Notes: generated by a model not told the origin, from the letters alone. A stretch of DNA of 64,000 bases from Prevotella sp. (GCA_016286585.1 JAEETC010000002.1:21251-85250); one strand, 5' to 3'. Counted from the first letter of the stretch, positions 6,939-17,800 are shown. A program made the numbers and translations.

Positions 6939-9155
6939 TCATTTATTGTTTTCTTCATCGACGGAATGAAAGGAGAATGTCCAAGTGCGATTTCCATATG
7001 AGCGAGACGTTCCCACCCATTCATCTTCTGCGAATGAACCATAATAGATACATTTGTTCAAAACGGCATCTGTACTATTCATTACAAAAGTTTGTTTGGC
7101 AGCATCTATTTTTCCATCTAATAGAATATATCGTAAATACTTGTTTTTGGCCTTTGGATCAAAAAACTTATCAATATAAAAATATCCAAATACGGAATCT
7201 TTCTCAATTCCTAAATACATTGTTGACTTGACAATATCATCAATTACTCCACTATAATGAGAAAGATTAAGTCGATTCAGTTTCTTTTCTAAACTATTCC
7301 ATTTGTTTCTAAAATCCTTGTAGTCATTAAGCTCCAATGTGAAGATTTTAGAATTGCCTATATAGTTCTCATATAACTTATATCCATCTCTTAAAATCCT
7401 AATTTTTCCATCACTTTCCACTGCTGTAGAATCAGAATATATCACGAAACGTCCCAATTTGTCTGTCCTTTTAATTTGTTCGCCGATGATTACTATTGCG
7501 TCAACGATTGGTGATCTTTGTACACTTTCAATAACAACACCCTCATATCTTTTCCTTTGTGCAGCTCTTGAAATAGGAATAAAGAAATAGGTAGTGTCTT
7601 TTAATGAAAGCGTCGAATTAATGTCTGCTATATCCCCTACCAGAAAATTTACATGACACTGCAACGGACCGCTTTTCCCATATAGGAATGGAACCTTTGT
7701 TGTGGATTTGTCAAATGTTCCAACCATCACTGTATCACTTTTATCTAAGATGCAAATATTGGCTTTCCAATAGTCTGTTAAGCTTATGCTTTCATCTTCC
7801 TGAAACTCAACAATATATTCCTTTTTCCTATTCTGCAATATAAAAAACAGCAGAATAATGGCAACCAAAAGAATAATCGCAGTAAGGAATGACAGCAGAT
7901 AGTTCAATTTGCTCTCTTCGTTCTTTTTTCTTTTTGATATAACCTCTGCTAATTTGTCATGAATCAGTTCTACACGGGCTCCGTCATCCCCTGATGAGAC
8001 ATTCAACTCATGCAGAATGGCCAACGGGCTGTTTATAATCGTTTCTTTATGTTTTATATAGGTGTCAAAATCGTTGTACGATACAGAGTTTCGCCTTCCT
8101 GCACTATCTATGAGGTTGGTTTCAATGTATTTTCTTTCCTTCCTCGACAATTTCGAGATGGCTTCCATATAAAACTTGTCAATCGGATTGTCATGAAAGA
8201 AAGACTCTAAAATAGATGCGTTTACAGTCTGAATATGCTGAGTCTGAATACTCTGATATAATTGACTGCAAATCAAAGACAGGATATTAGTACTTATATT
8301 CTTTCTGTCTTTATCGCTCACATAATCTATGATTTTATCAACGATTTCCTTCCTTTCCTGTTCGTTTGATGGGAAGAAAGATTCTCCCGGGATAAGAATG
8401 GCGGCAGAAGCATTTTCTGGAGACAAGCTGTGTAAACGATATCTACAGCGTTTTAATGCTGGAAGATAACAGTTATCTATACTGTCTTCAAGACGGTACA
8501 AATCGTCCTCACGTATAGAAACCACAAAACGGAAATTCGTCTCGTACCGATAAGGCTGACCGGAAATCGTACAAGTGTCAATAGAATGGTCTTTATCGTT
8601 AATATAGTCTATTTGTCGTAGTAGAATTTCGGCTTCGCCCTTTTTGTCACGAAACACTTCTTCGAACTGATCGAATACTATAACAGGAGAGGTAAGATCG
8701 TCATTTTTGTCGTAAAAACGGTGACGGGCAAAATAGTTCCATAGAAAGTCCATCGCCGATAGGTTACTTTGCTCTTCTACGACATCAACAACACTAACTT
8801 TACAGACTTTTCTTTCTATTTCTTCTATAATAATCTCTTGAAAGCTTTTCTTTTCTTTCTCATCTCTTATACCCAGTCTAAGGCTAATAGGCGTATATTG
8901 CTCCTCTCTAAGTTCAGGGAATACACCTGCATTGAGCAAAGACGTCTTGCCGATTCCACTTTTTCCATATAGTGTTACAAAGATGTTACTCATAATCAGC
9001 TTGGACACATCATAGCTTTCATCATCCCTGCCACAAAACAGCACCTTTCGTCCTGCTGTCTCCGGGTCTTCATAAGATGCTAAGCCTACCCACGGATTAT
9101 TACTGTTATCAACAGTCCCTTTCTGTTCTGAGAACCATTTGCCGTTTATTTTCAT
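6939..9155 (-). CDS. nSTAND-type NTPase with transmembrane helix and C-terminal outer domain
   Basis: Residues 20-410 match the novel-STAND NTPase pattern: NPWVGLASYED, CGRDDE, P-loop GKSGIGKTS at 64-72, Walker B VIVFDQFEEVF with Asp162, and the closing VELIHDKLAEVISKRKK. A strong transmembrane segment follows (about 419-440). The last 300 residues should therefore lie on the other side of the membrane; residues 545-615 look like a carboxypeptidase-regulatory-like beta sandwich and the end is unrecognised. STAND NTPases are signal-gated switches that oligomerise after sensing a ligand. The gene follows SIR2-TIR by 3 bases and precedes the amidase. Confidence 0.8.
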   Translation of the reverse strand: MKINGKWFSEQKGTVDNSNNPWVGLASYEDPETAGRKVLFCGRDDESYDVSKLIMSNIFVTLYGKSGIGKTSLLNAGVFPELREEQYTPISLRLGIRDEKEKKSFQEIIIEEIERKVCKVSVVDVVEEQSNLSAMDFLWNYFARHRFYDKNDDLTSPVIVFDQFEEVFRDKKGEAEILLRQIDYINDKDHSIDTCTISGQPYRYETNFRFVVSIREDDLYRLEDSIDNCYLPALKRCRYRLHSLSPENASAAILIPGESFFPSNEQERKEIVDKIIDYVSDKDRKNISTNILSLICSQLYQSIQTQHIQTVNASILESFFHDNPIDKFYMEAISKLSRKERKYIETNLIDSAGRRNSVSYNDFDTYIKHKETIINSPLAILHELNVSSGDDGARVELIHDKLAEVISKRKKNEESKLNYLLSFLTAIILLVAIILLFFILQNRKKEYIVEFQEDESISLTDYWKANICILDKSDTVMVGTFDKSTTKVPFLYGKSGPLQCHVNFLVGDIADINSTLSLKDTTYFFIPISRAAQRKRYEGVVIESVQRSPIVDAIVIIGEQIKRTDKLGRFVIYSDSTAVESDGKIRILRDGYKLYENYIGNSKIFTLELNDYKDFRNKWNSLEKKLNRLNLSHYSGVIDDIVKSTMYLGIEKDSVFGYFYIDKFFDPKAKNKYLRYILLDGKIDAAKQTFVMNSTDAVLNKCIYYGSFAEDEWVGTSRSYGNRTWTFSFHSVDEENNK

Positions 9156-9158
9156 AAC

Positions 9159-10526
9159 TTAAAGATGTTTGTCGATTGAAGATACTAATTTCTGAAATCC
9201 ATCAGAGTACATTAAATCAATTTTCAATTCGTCCTGATTGTCGTTTACCCCTGAAACTTGTTGGTTTACAATTGACTCATAGATGTCTTTATGATAGTCT
9301 GAGCGAAGATCATAACCATTTATTGCCAATGGAATAATAGTCTTGTCATTAAATTGCTGTGCCATGCGCCACTCCTTATTGTAGTAGTGTTCTGTTTCGC
9401 CTTTCTGCATATCCTCAGCCACATGTGGTGATAATACCGTAATAACGACCTTAGATGCACTTATTGCATCTGCAATATCCTTTTCATAGTTATCACCTCC
9501 ATATAATCTTGCGTTATCAATCCATACGTCGTATTTCTTTTCGCACAACTTAAAAAACAACTGACAAGCAGCAAGAGCATCTTCATTACTATAAGATATA
9601 AATATACCACCACGGCGACGAATTTCCACAACTTGATTGCGGAACACAGAATCTTCAGAATCTACTGTTAAGGTATTTGTTATGTCATTGATAAAAGAGC
9701 TTGCATCACCTAAGATACAGATATCAGTTCTGTCCAAGAATTGAAGCAATTTCCCTTCGGTTTTATCTGTCTTATCTAATGAAAAAGCAACTTCTCCACG
9801 GCCATCATAGTTGTTTTCATCACCGCTTTTGTTAACTCCAGTCAGAACATACCAGAAAAATCTGAAATACCAATTGTCATATTTACATCCTAAAGCCAAG
9901 AGTCTCTTACTGCGGATAAAATCAAGCATCTCATTATTCGATTCGACGTCCATACGCATCCATTTCTCGATGAGTAATATTGCATCTGCATCTGTTTTGA
10001 TATACTTCTTAGCCAAATCATCCACATCGAGCTTGCCAAAGACATATATAAGAGTGGGCTGATTATATCTCATACCTCTTCGACATTTCTTTAATGCCTG
10101 CTGCAAATCATCAACGGTTTCCTTGTCATATATATTAACCACCCTGAGTTCTCCTTTTTTAGGCCAGACTTTTCGCATAGCTGCTTCCAAATAGCCATCT
10201 GTCGTAGTTGTTAATACTGTTGTAAACAGACGGGTCTCAAGTAAAGCCACTAAATCTGGTGAGACATCATCCGCGTTGAACTTTACATCGCCATTTTCAA
10301 TCAACTGGCGTACCGGATTCTTTTTCTCACTAACATCAAGAGCAATTTCATTATAATTTCCAAACTCAATGTTTGAAGATTCGTTGACTTTTTTTAAGAA
10401 GAACTGGTGGACATCCCTAGTTGGTTCTAGTTTTGTATTCAACAAAATCTCATTACCGATTACCAATGCGTACCTTTCATTGAGGACGTCTTTGATAAAC
10501 TTTTTCTTGTTAAATCTTCTACTCAT
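9159..10526 (-). CDS. SIR2-like domain fused to TIR domain
   Basis: Residues 1-300 resemble the SIR2-like domain of defence proteins: YALVIGNEIL (19-28), TTTTDGYLE (106-114) at the place of the TTNYDxxLE motif, and YVFGKLD (161-167) at the place of the HG motif. The usual catalytic Asn and His are Thr and Phe here, so the SIR2 part may not cleave NAD+. Residues 306-455 are a TIR domain (GGIFISYSNED, IDNARLYGGDNY) with candidate catalytic Glu385 in YYNKEWRMA, so NADase activity probably resides there. The start overlaps the PrsW stop by 4 bases (ATGA), indicating translational coupling. Confidence 0.75.
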   Translation of the reverse strand: MSRRFNKKKFIKDVLNERYALVIGNEILLNTKLEPTRDVHQFFLKKVNESSNIEFGNYNEIALDVSEKKNPVRQLIENGDVKFNADDVSPDLVALLETRLFTTVLTTTTDGYLEAAMRKVWPKKGELRVVNIYDKETVDDLQQALKKCRRGMRYNQPTLIYVFGKLDVDDLAKKYIKTDADAILLIEKWMRMDVESNNEMLDFIRSKRLLALGCKYDNWYFRFFWYVLTGVNKSGDENNYDGRGEVAFSLDKTDKTEGKLLQFLDRTDICILGDASSFINDITNTLTVDSEDSVFRNQVVEIRRRGGIFISYSNEDALAACQLFFKLCEKKYDVWIDNARLYGGDNYEKDIADAISASKVVITVLSPHVAEDMQKGETEHYYNKEWRMAQQFNDKTIIPLAINGYDLRSDYHKDIYESIVNQQVSGVNDNQDELKIDLMYSDGFQKLVSSIDKHL

Positions 10527-11245
10527 GACTTATTCTGGGTTAAATAACTATCTTTCTCAATCATTGCCAACACTTTCGCCTTTGCCACCTTATGCATCTT
10601 CACACAGAAGTATACAAGGACGATGAAGCTTAGTCCTCCAATTACAGAACTCACAATTCCACTCATCGCGATAGCATCGTATGCACCATGTGCCAATACA
10701 GGAACCAGGAGCACACATGCGGCAACCTTCGGTGAGTGATCCACGAAGTGATAAACCGAATAATAGTACCCCATTAATATCGCAAAGGCATAATGACCGG
10801 GTACAGCCAACAGCGCACGGACAATGGCTGTAGAAAACCAATTCTCCTCGCCAAAGACATACATAATATTCTCCATCGAGGCGAATCCCAAACCCACGCA
10901 AACAGCATACACGATACCATCAAAGTGCTCGTCAAAGTATGGATTTTTCCGTAGCACCATCCACAATGCGAACAATTTAAACGTCTCTTCCGGCAACGCA
11001 GCCACCACAAAAGCCATAGTTGTCGTACCGAATAGACTTGTCGGTATGCCACCTTCACTAAATATTATAGTTTCTATTCCTGATTCCAATATGGCAACAG
11101 GAATAATAATAGCGACTCCCCAAAGAACAGCCTTGACCAACCATGAGGTCGGCTCTTTCTGCGTATCTTTCTTCCATATATAAAACAATAACAGAATGGC
11201 AGGAAAAAGTGCGGCAATTAAAACAACTATCACATTCATAATCAT
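10523..11245 (-). CDS. PrsW-family intramembrane metalloprotease
   Basis: The 240-aa protein has about seven to eight hydrophobic helices and the PrsW/CAAX-like motifs: ALPEETFK, FDGIVYAVCVGLGFASMEN, PGHYAFAI and AHGAYDA, which carry the glutamates and histidines expected of the active site. PrsW proteases cleave membrane proteins such as anti-sigma factors. Its stop overlaps the SIR2-TIR start by 4 bases and its ATG shares one base with the TIR-TIR-WD40 stop, so the three are translated as a coupled block. Possible substrates in the island are the membrane-anchored amidase or the nSTAND protein (inference). Confidence 0.82.
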   Translation of the reverse strand: MIMNVIVVLIAALFPAILLLFYIWKKDTQKEPTSWLVKAVLWGVAIIIPVAILESGIETIIFSEGGIPTSLFGTTTMAFVVAALPEETFKLFALWMVLRKNPYFDEHFDGIVYAVCVGLGFASMENIMYVFGEENWFSTAIVRALLAVPGHYAFAILMGYYYSVYHFVDHSPKVAACVLLVPVLAHGAYDAIAMSGIVSSVIGGLSFIVLVYFCVKMHKVAKAKVLAMIEKDSYLTQNKS

Positions 11246-14200
11246 TACTCTAGATAATATTTCTTCCGTTCTTCGGAAGTCAACTGACGTTTTGTGAATC
11301 GCTCACGAGTCTGGTTTATGAGATCTTGTAGCTGAGGGAACTCCCAAATCCTGATAGTATTGTCATCTAATGCAGAGATTATTTTTTTACCATCTGGGCT
11401 AAAAGCAACAGGACACTCCCTACCATTAGATTCCTTTGGTAGTTCTCCTATTTGCTGTCCTGTATTTGTATCCCAAATCCTTACAGTATTATCTCTAGAA
11501 GCTGAGGCTATCCGTTTCCCGTCGGGACTGAATGCGACAGAACAGACTTCAGCGACATGCCCAGTTAATGCCATTCCTATTTGCTGACCTGTGTTGGCAT
11601 CCCATATTATAATGGTATTGTCATCTGAGGCAGAGACTATCTTCCTCCCGTCAGGACTGAAAGCGACTGAAACTACTCCTCCTCTGTGTCCTACTAGCGG
11701 TTCACCAATTTGTTTCCCTGTTTTGACTTCCCATATTCGAACGGTATTATCCCAAGATGCCGAGGCTAACAGTTCCCCATTAGGGCTAAAAACTGCATCT
11801 TCCACGTAAGAGGTATGCCCCTCGAGCGGTTTTCCTATTTGCTGACCAGTGTTAGCATCCCGGATTCTGATGATGTAGTCTTCCCATGCAGAGACAATCC
11901 AGACTTTATCAGAAAAGAAAGTGACAGACATAATATAGCCAGCACTTATAGGTCCACCTATTAGCTGCCCTGTATCGATATTCCAAATTCTGACAGTATT
12001 GTCTTCTGATGCAGAAGCTATTCGTTTACTGTTAGGACTGAAAGCAACAAACTTAACCCCATCGTAGTGCCCAGATAGTGGTTCTCCTATTTGATTTCCC
12101 GTGTCAGCATCCCAAATTCTAATAGTTCTATCTTCTGAAGCAGAGGCAATCTTCCTACCGTCAGGACTAAAAGCAACAGAACGAATAGTATTGGTATGTC
12201 CGATTATTGGTCTTCCTAATTGTCGTTCTATATCAACGTCCCATATTCTAACAGTATTGTCCATAGATGCAGAAACAATTCGTTTCCCATCTGGGCTGAA
12301 ATCAGCATAACAAACTCCACGTTCATGCCCCTTTAGCGGTTCTCCTATTTGTTGTCCAGTGTTAGCATCCCAAATTCTAATAGTTTCATCATCAGCAGCA
12401 GAAACGATTCGTTTCCCATCAGAACTGAATTCAGCAGACCTAACCATCCATGTGTGTTCTTCCATTTTTTTTATTTCCCGTCCCGTTCGTGCTTCCCAAA
12501 TTCTAATAGTGCAATCTGAAGATGTCGAGACTATATGTTTTCCGTCTGGGCTGAAAACTGCTGAATAGACAGTTCCAAAATGTCCTTCTATAGTCTTTAT
12601 TTCCTGTTGTTTCTGTATATCCCATATCTTAATTGTCTTATCTCTTGATGCCGAAACAATTTGCATGCTATCAGGGCTAAAAGCGGCATATTCAACACTA
12701 TCATCATGTCCCTTTAGCGGCTCTCCGATTTGTTGTCCAATATTTGCATCCCATATCCTGATAGTTCTATCTCCTGATGCTGAAACAATTCGTTTTCCGT
12801 CTGGGCTGAAAGCGGCAGAACAGACACAGCCATCATGTCCCTTTAGTGGCTCTCCGATTTGTTGTCCATTATTTGCATCCCATATCCTGATAGTTCTGTC
12901 CCAAGATGCTGAAACAATTCGTTTCCCATCTGGGCTGAAATCAGCAAAACAAACTCCACGTTCATGTCCCTTTAGCGGTTCTCCTATTTGTTGTCCAGTG
13001 TTAGCATCCCAAATTCTAATAGTTCTATCTTCTGATGCCGAGACAATCCTCCTTCCATCAGGACCGAAAACAGCAGAACATACTTTCATGTAATGTCCTC
13101 GCAATAATGCAGTTTCATATTGAGCAGCATGTATCAAAGCAGCTTCCGCTTCTGCTGTATAAGGCCTATCTGGATTATCTATATTTTGGGGAAGAGCTTC
13201 TAATGCAAGTAATCTCGCAGTATAGGAATCTCCTTCGTTTACTAATGCATTGGCTTTTTCTGCTAAAAATCGGCTTTGTGCAATCAACAGCCGATCATTT
13301 TGCTCTTTCAGCTTTTGTTTCCGTTCTTCTTCTAAACGTACATGTCTTTGCCATATTTCATCGACTTCAATATTTAGAATGGCAGCAAGTATTTCAATTA
13401 TTGCATGTTCAAAACTGTATGTAGATATATTGGCAGCCCGGCCATTATATGGACGTAAAGCTAGTGGCATGCACTCTCTGCTTTCATCCTGAGGTTTTGC
13501 GTTGACAACACCATCAATTACAAAGGGATAGATATACTCCAACCCTCGTTTCCCTTTAAAATATTCTATTTCTTCATTGACCCAATCTGATTCAACAGCA
13601 TTTGGAGAGCACACGACAATCAAATATTCCGACTGATCTAATTGCCTTTTAATTTCAAAGTCTAAGTCAGTCGCAGCTCCCATTCCTGTATTGTCACGAA
13701 AGATTTCATGGAAAGAATCTCTGAGATTCGGATGCTTTTCCTTTACCTGAGTGGGCAAACGGAATTCTAACAGAAAGTTATCTAACCTCTCTGCCTGCTT
13801 TATATCTTTATGGCTATAGCTGATAAAGGCAAAGTTTTTGTATTTTTGAGATTCTTGTGCCAGATTGTCTTGTTGTTCTCGCCTCTTTCTTTCTTCCTCT
13901 GCTTCCTCCTTCTCATAGCGTTGATAGAGGAGAGAATCGAAATCGACATCAAGCGTTCCTGCAACTATCTTGAGAAAGGCCGCATCTCTTCCATTCTTGC
14001 TCACCTCTACCCCAAGGCGTTCTTTATTCTTGGGAAGATTTCGTAATGCAGGAGGAAAGAACTCTGATGGTGAATTACCCTCGACGATGAAGGGGAATAT
14101 GCGGTCTGTTCTACCAAGAGTAATAAAAGTTTCCACTTCCTGATTAACCCAAGGCGACTCTGCTGCCTGCGGTGAACAGATCACAATAAGATTTTGCGAA

Positions 14201-14415
14201 TTGGCAAGAGCCCGTTTAATCTGTTCAGGCAGATTGCCTGCACCGAGTTCATCTGTAACGCGAAAAACGGGACGCAATTCTTGTGGAAAGTCTGTGCATC
14301 CATTAAATGATGCTGGCAGATGGTAGTGCTCCAACTCATGCTGCAACCACTTCGTCCACTCTTCGTCTTTTTGAGAGTAACTGATAAACGCGTAGTATTC
14401 CTTATTCTGCTCCAT
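11245..14415 (-). CDS. Tandem-TIR protein with 14 WD40 repeats
   Basis: The protein (about 1056 aa) has two TIR domains (residues 7-125 and 194-310), each beginning with an FISYS strand and each keeping the candidate catalytic glutamate (Glu93 in WVNQEV, Glu282 in WVNEEI). A charged coiled-coil stretch (about 165-190) separates them and a helical linker (about 355-425) follows. Then come 14 WD40 repeats ending in xRIWD, enough for two seven-bladed propellers. Some blades are nearly identical in DNA. The frame opens at a TTG at 14421; the ATG at 14415 is preferred. TIR domains of this kind degrade NAD+ or make cyclic ADP-ribose products; the propellers probably sense or scaffold a protein trigger. 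Confidence 0.85.
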   Translation of the reverse strand: MEQNKEYYAFISYSQKDEEWTKWLQHELEHYHLPASFNGCTDFPQELRPVFRVTDELGAGNLPEQIKRALANSQNLIVICSPQAAESPWVNQEVETFITLGRTDRIFPFIVEGNSPSEFFPPALRNLPKNKERLGVEVSKNGRDAAFLKIVAGTLDVDFDSLLYQRYEKEEAEEERKRREQQDNLAQESQKYKNFAFISYSHKDIKQAERLDNFLLEFRLPTQVKEKHPNLRDSFHEIFRDNTGMGAATDLDFEIKRQLDQSEYLIVVCSPNAVESDWVNEEIEYFKGKRGLEYIYPFVIDGVVNAKPQDESRECMPLALRPYNGRAANISTYSFEHAIIEILAAILNIEVDEIWQRHVRLEEERKQKLKEQNDRLLIAQSRFLAEKANALVNEGDSYTARLLALEALPQNIDNPDRPYTAEAEAALIHAAQYETALLRGHYMKVCSAVFGPDGRRIVSASEDRTIRIWDANTGQQIGEPLKGHERGVCFADFSPDGKRIVSASWDRTIRIWDANNGQQIGEPLKGHDGCVCSAAFSPDGKRIVSASGDRTIRIWDANIGQQIGEPLKGHDDSVEYAAFSPDSMQIVSASRDKTIKIWDIQKQQEIKTIEGHFGTVYSAVFSPDGKHIVSTSSDCTIRIWEARTGREIKKMEEHTWMVRSAEFSSDGKRIVSAADDETIRIWDANTGQQIGEPLKGHERGVCYADFSPDGKRIVSASMDNTVRIWDVDIERQLGRPIIGHTNTIRSVAFSPDGRKIASASEDRTIRIWDADTGNQIGEPLSGHYDGVKFVAFSPNSKRIASASEDNTVRIWNIDTGQLIGGPISAGYIMSVTFFSDKVWIVSAWEDYIIRIRDANTGQQIGKPLEGHTSYVEDAVFSPNGELLASASWDNTVRIWEVKTGKQIGEPLVGHRGGVVSVAFSPDGRKIVSASDDNTIIIWDANTGQQIGMALTGHVAEVCSVAFSPDGKRIASASRDNTVRIWDTNTGQQIGELPKESNGRECPVAFSPDGKKIISALDDNTIRIWEFPQLQDLINQTRERFTKRQLTSEERKKYYLE

Positions 14416-14527
14416 ATCCAACTATTCGTGAGATTCTTGCTCTAATTCTGATTTAATCTGAGAAATATAATTCTTCAAACCAATACATTGTTCATGTTCC
14501 TTATTAAAATCTCTTTTTATATTGTCA

Positions 14528-14803
14528 TTACTTATCTGGACTTGATTTCCATTGTTGGAATGATGTCTGCAATGATAAAAATGTAATTGTACTTCCGTAT
14601 ATCATCTTAACCTTTTTTTTATTCCTCCATTTGTTGTTCAGATTATACTTCGTCGTGAACCTGTCGCTTTTAAATTCGTAGTTTTTAGCCCACTGACTAT
14701 TAGCCAACTCGTCAGCAATAAAGTCATTGTTGATGATAAAGAGCGCTCGTAGCCTTGGGTCGCGCTCAAAATACAGATATATTTTATCTTTCGTTCCAAT
14801 CAT
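14528..14803 (-). pseudogene. Small ORF, possible remnant of a PglZ-like protein
   Basis: The 91-aa frame begins 1 base after the stop of the TIR-REC gene, so it is translationally coupled. Its first 60 residues (KIYLYFERDPRLRALFI, then a TKYNLNNKWRNKKKVK block) remind me of the start of stand-alone PglZ-domain proteins, which are normally many hundreds of residues long. A run of eight A residues near 14613-14620 falls where similarity would be expected to continue, and another frame stays open downstream to 14422. A truncated or frameshifted gene is the simplest reading; a genuine small protein is possible. The PglZ resemblance is from memory and is weak evidence. Confidence 0.35.
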
Positions 14804-14804
14804 A

Positions 14805-17800
14805 TTATTCTGTTAGGAATTTTGTAATCATATCATTGACAGTAAGTATATTTTTTATCCGCATCAACAATTCTTCTTTGTTAAATGGCTTCGTTAGAAA
14901 ATCAGCTGCTCCGAGTTCAAAGCCATGTACCAAATCTTGCGGGGTATTTAATGCCGTCAAGAACAATATAGGTATATTCCATGTCTTTGGATTCTTTTTT
15001 AATAATGTCGTTGCATCAAACCCGTTGAGTTTTGGCATCATGACATCAAGAAGAATCAGGTCTGGATTTTCCTTCTCTGCAGACTCAATGCAAGTATCTC
15101 CATCATTGGCAGTACACACATCGATCTTTTCATTATTTAGTAGAATTTTAATGAGCCTAACATTGCTAATGACATCATCAACAACCAATATTTTTTTCTT
15201 TTTCCCAGTATTATTTGGATAATCGAATGCCAGTTTTATAAGTTTACTCATTATAAGCTGATGAGTTGTTCTGCAAAAAAGTTCTTCCTTATTGAAAGGC
15301 TTAGACAGAAAATCCGAGGCACCAGCTTGAAAAGCATGAACCATATCAGCAGGATCGTTAAGTTTTGTAAGAAAGATAATTGGAATATTCCTTGTTTCAG
15401 GAATACTTTTCAATCTATCCGCCACATCAAATCCATCAATATCGGGCAAGAGCGCGTCCATAAGTATAATGTCCGGCAAATCTTTTTTTGCTGAATCAAT
15501 ACACATTTCGCCTGAGTTGACAGTACTTACGTTGTATCCCTCATTCGTAAACAGGATTTTCAGCAATAGTGCATTTGACATTATGCCATCTGCTATCAAT
15601 ATTTTTGAACCATGTTTATCTGCCAAGTAATTCTGCAAGAGATAGCGTGTTCTGGCTCTAATATTACTGCGTATAGACTTGTCTATGCTGAAATCTTTTA
15701 TTTTTATCGCAAGTTCCTTTTTGAGTTCTTTTTCTTCAAATACTTCTTTCAAAAGAGAGAAATAGCGACCTTCGTCTGGGTTAATTGTAGAAATGTCATT
15801 GTGAAATGCCTCAAAGTCATCCATTAGTCCATTTCTAAGCATGAAGTCAGCGTAAGGCTCACATAATTCCGACAATTCGCCTTCGCTCTTGCTATAATTG
15901 TACTTGAATTCAGAAAGTAGCCATTGCTTATCAAATTCAAGAACTCTATGGAACTTATATATCCAGACGAAATACTTAATTTCGTTTCCAGAATACTTGC
16001 TAAGCAGGTAATCCTTGGCTTTCTCCGGATTTTTCTCTGAGAGATAGAGCAGATAGTCTTCCAGAGGGACATCAATGCCCATATCAGCACCGATTTCCAT
16101 CCATTTCTCATAATCTTTTTTGGAATAAGTCTGTGGCTTCCTATAATAGTGTATAAGCCACTCCACAGAGGGCTGGAATCCCTTTTCACCAGCTTCCTCT
16201 ATCAGTAGCAGAGCTTTTCCATTGTCTGTTGAAAGTAGACGTATGCCATATTCATGCTTCATGGAAAGCGAACCACTATCTGCACCTATTTTAAGATATT
16301 TAAGAATCTCTTCTTCCTTACCATTTTTCTTAAGAACCTCTATCATCAGTTCTAGTGCTTCAATAATAGGGACTTTGGCACCCTCCTCCAGATATCCTTC
16401 TATTATTTCCCATGAGATATCCTCTGGACGGTACTCTTCTTTTACATAAAGTCGTGCCATTGAAATAGCATCTTTTATATTACCTCCCAATTGAAAGGCC
16501 TCTCTATAATAGTTCCACGCTTTGGGGTAATCTGGCTTTAGCTCTTTTATCCAATGACCTTCTTCCTGCAGTCCTTCCTCATAAAATTTCCCCAAAGTTG
16601 AAATAGACAGCACATTGCCGACCTTCTCGCCTTTTTGTGCTTCAATAATAGCATCTTCTTGTCTGTCTTTTTCCCAATATTGCTTAGCTATATATGCATG
16701 GGCATCTTTATTGCCATTCTTTAGTGCTTCCAGATAGCAGCTTAGAGCTTCATCTTTATAATCTTCAGAGAACCGATTGTAATTATATAAGTTCCCAAGA
16801 TTAATCCATGCTTCATACATGTGAAGTTCAACAGCCTTCTTATATGCTTCTACAGCTTTTTCCCAGTTTTCCTTAATGTATGCGTCTTTGCCGTATATAG
16901 TTCCTAAAACATACCATGAACGGGCATCATCATGTTTTTGCCCTTCTGACAAAACGATCATGGCCTCATTATTGTCAGCATTCAATCCAGAATTACCGCT
17001 AAGATACATTTTTGCAAGATAGCTACACGATTCCCAAACCTCCATTTGGAATGCACTTTTATATCGGTTTGTGGCTATTGTCAGTTTAGGATCCGTTCCT
17101 ATTCCATTCTCATATGCAATACCTTCGCATAAAACAGCATATCCATTATTTTTATCTGAACGGGCTAACCTCACATGTTTCCAAGCTTGTGGATAAGTTT
17201 CCCTGTTGTGTAGAAACTTATAAAAGAATGCAAGATGTGCAAAAGAATGCCCCATCCCTGCCTGCTTTTCTAAGAATTTCCATGTTTCTTCATCCCAATC
17301 AATGTTGCCATAGTTCTGAAACAGTATTTTATTAAAGAGGCTAACGGTGTTGCCATTACCACCTTCAAAAGATATTTGTAGCGACTGAATGGCATTTTTT
17401 AGTTCCCCATTCTCAATAAATACTAATGCATCTTCATAATCAAGATCATTATCTATCTCTATAAGATCTTGTTTTTCTTTTATCGACTCCTGTATGATTG
17501 TCTTTGCAGCGGGATTATCAGGCTGTACATCCTCAGAGACTTTTAGATAATCAATGATGGAACTATATTCCGTAAAAGGGAACGACTGACGACTCCTCAA
17601 TGCAATGGGCACATTCTTAAGGTCAACATCTGCAGTAAAAATAGTCATAATATTGCCATCCTTTCTACCACTTTTTATATCTTCTGTAAATGCATGCCAT
17701 TCGTAATAAACATATGGGGATGTCTCGTATTTAAGATAGTTCACGTTAGACGAAACAACTATGAGGTGCATAGATGATTCAAGAGCATCATCTATCGCTT

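Noticed and set aside
12266..13024. Regular repeats that might be taken for a CRISPR array
   Set aside because: The repeats are coding, about 128 bases long without unique spacers, and translate to WD40 blades.
11360..13093. Several plus-strand open frames opposite the WD40 repeats
   Set aside because: They repeat with the WD40 period and are antisense images of the repeat; no independent coding signal.
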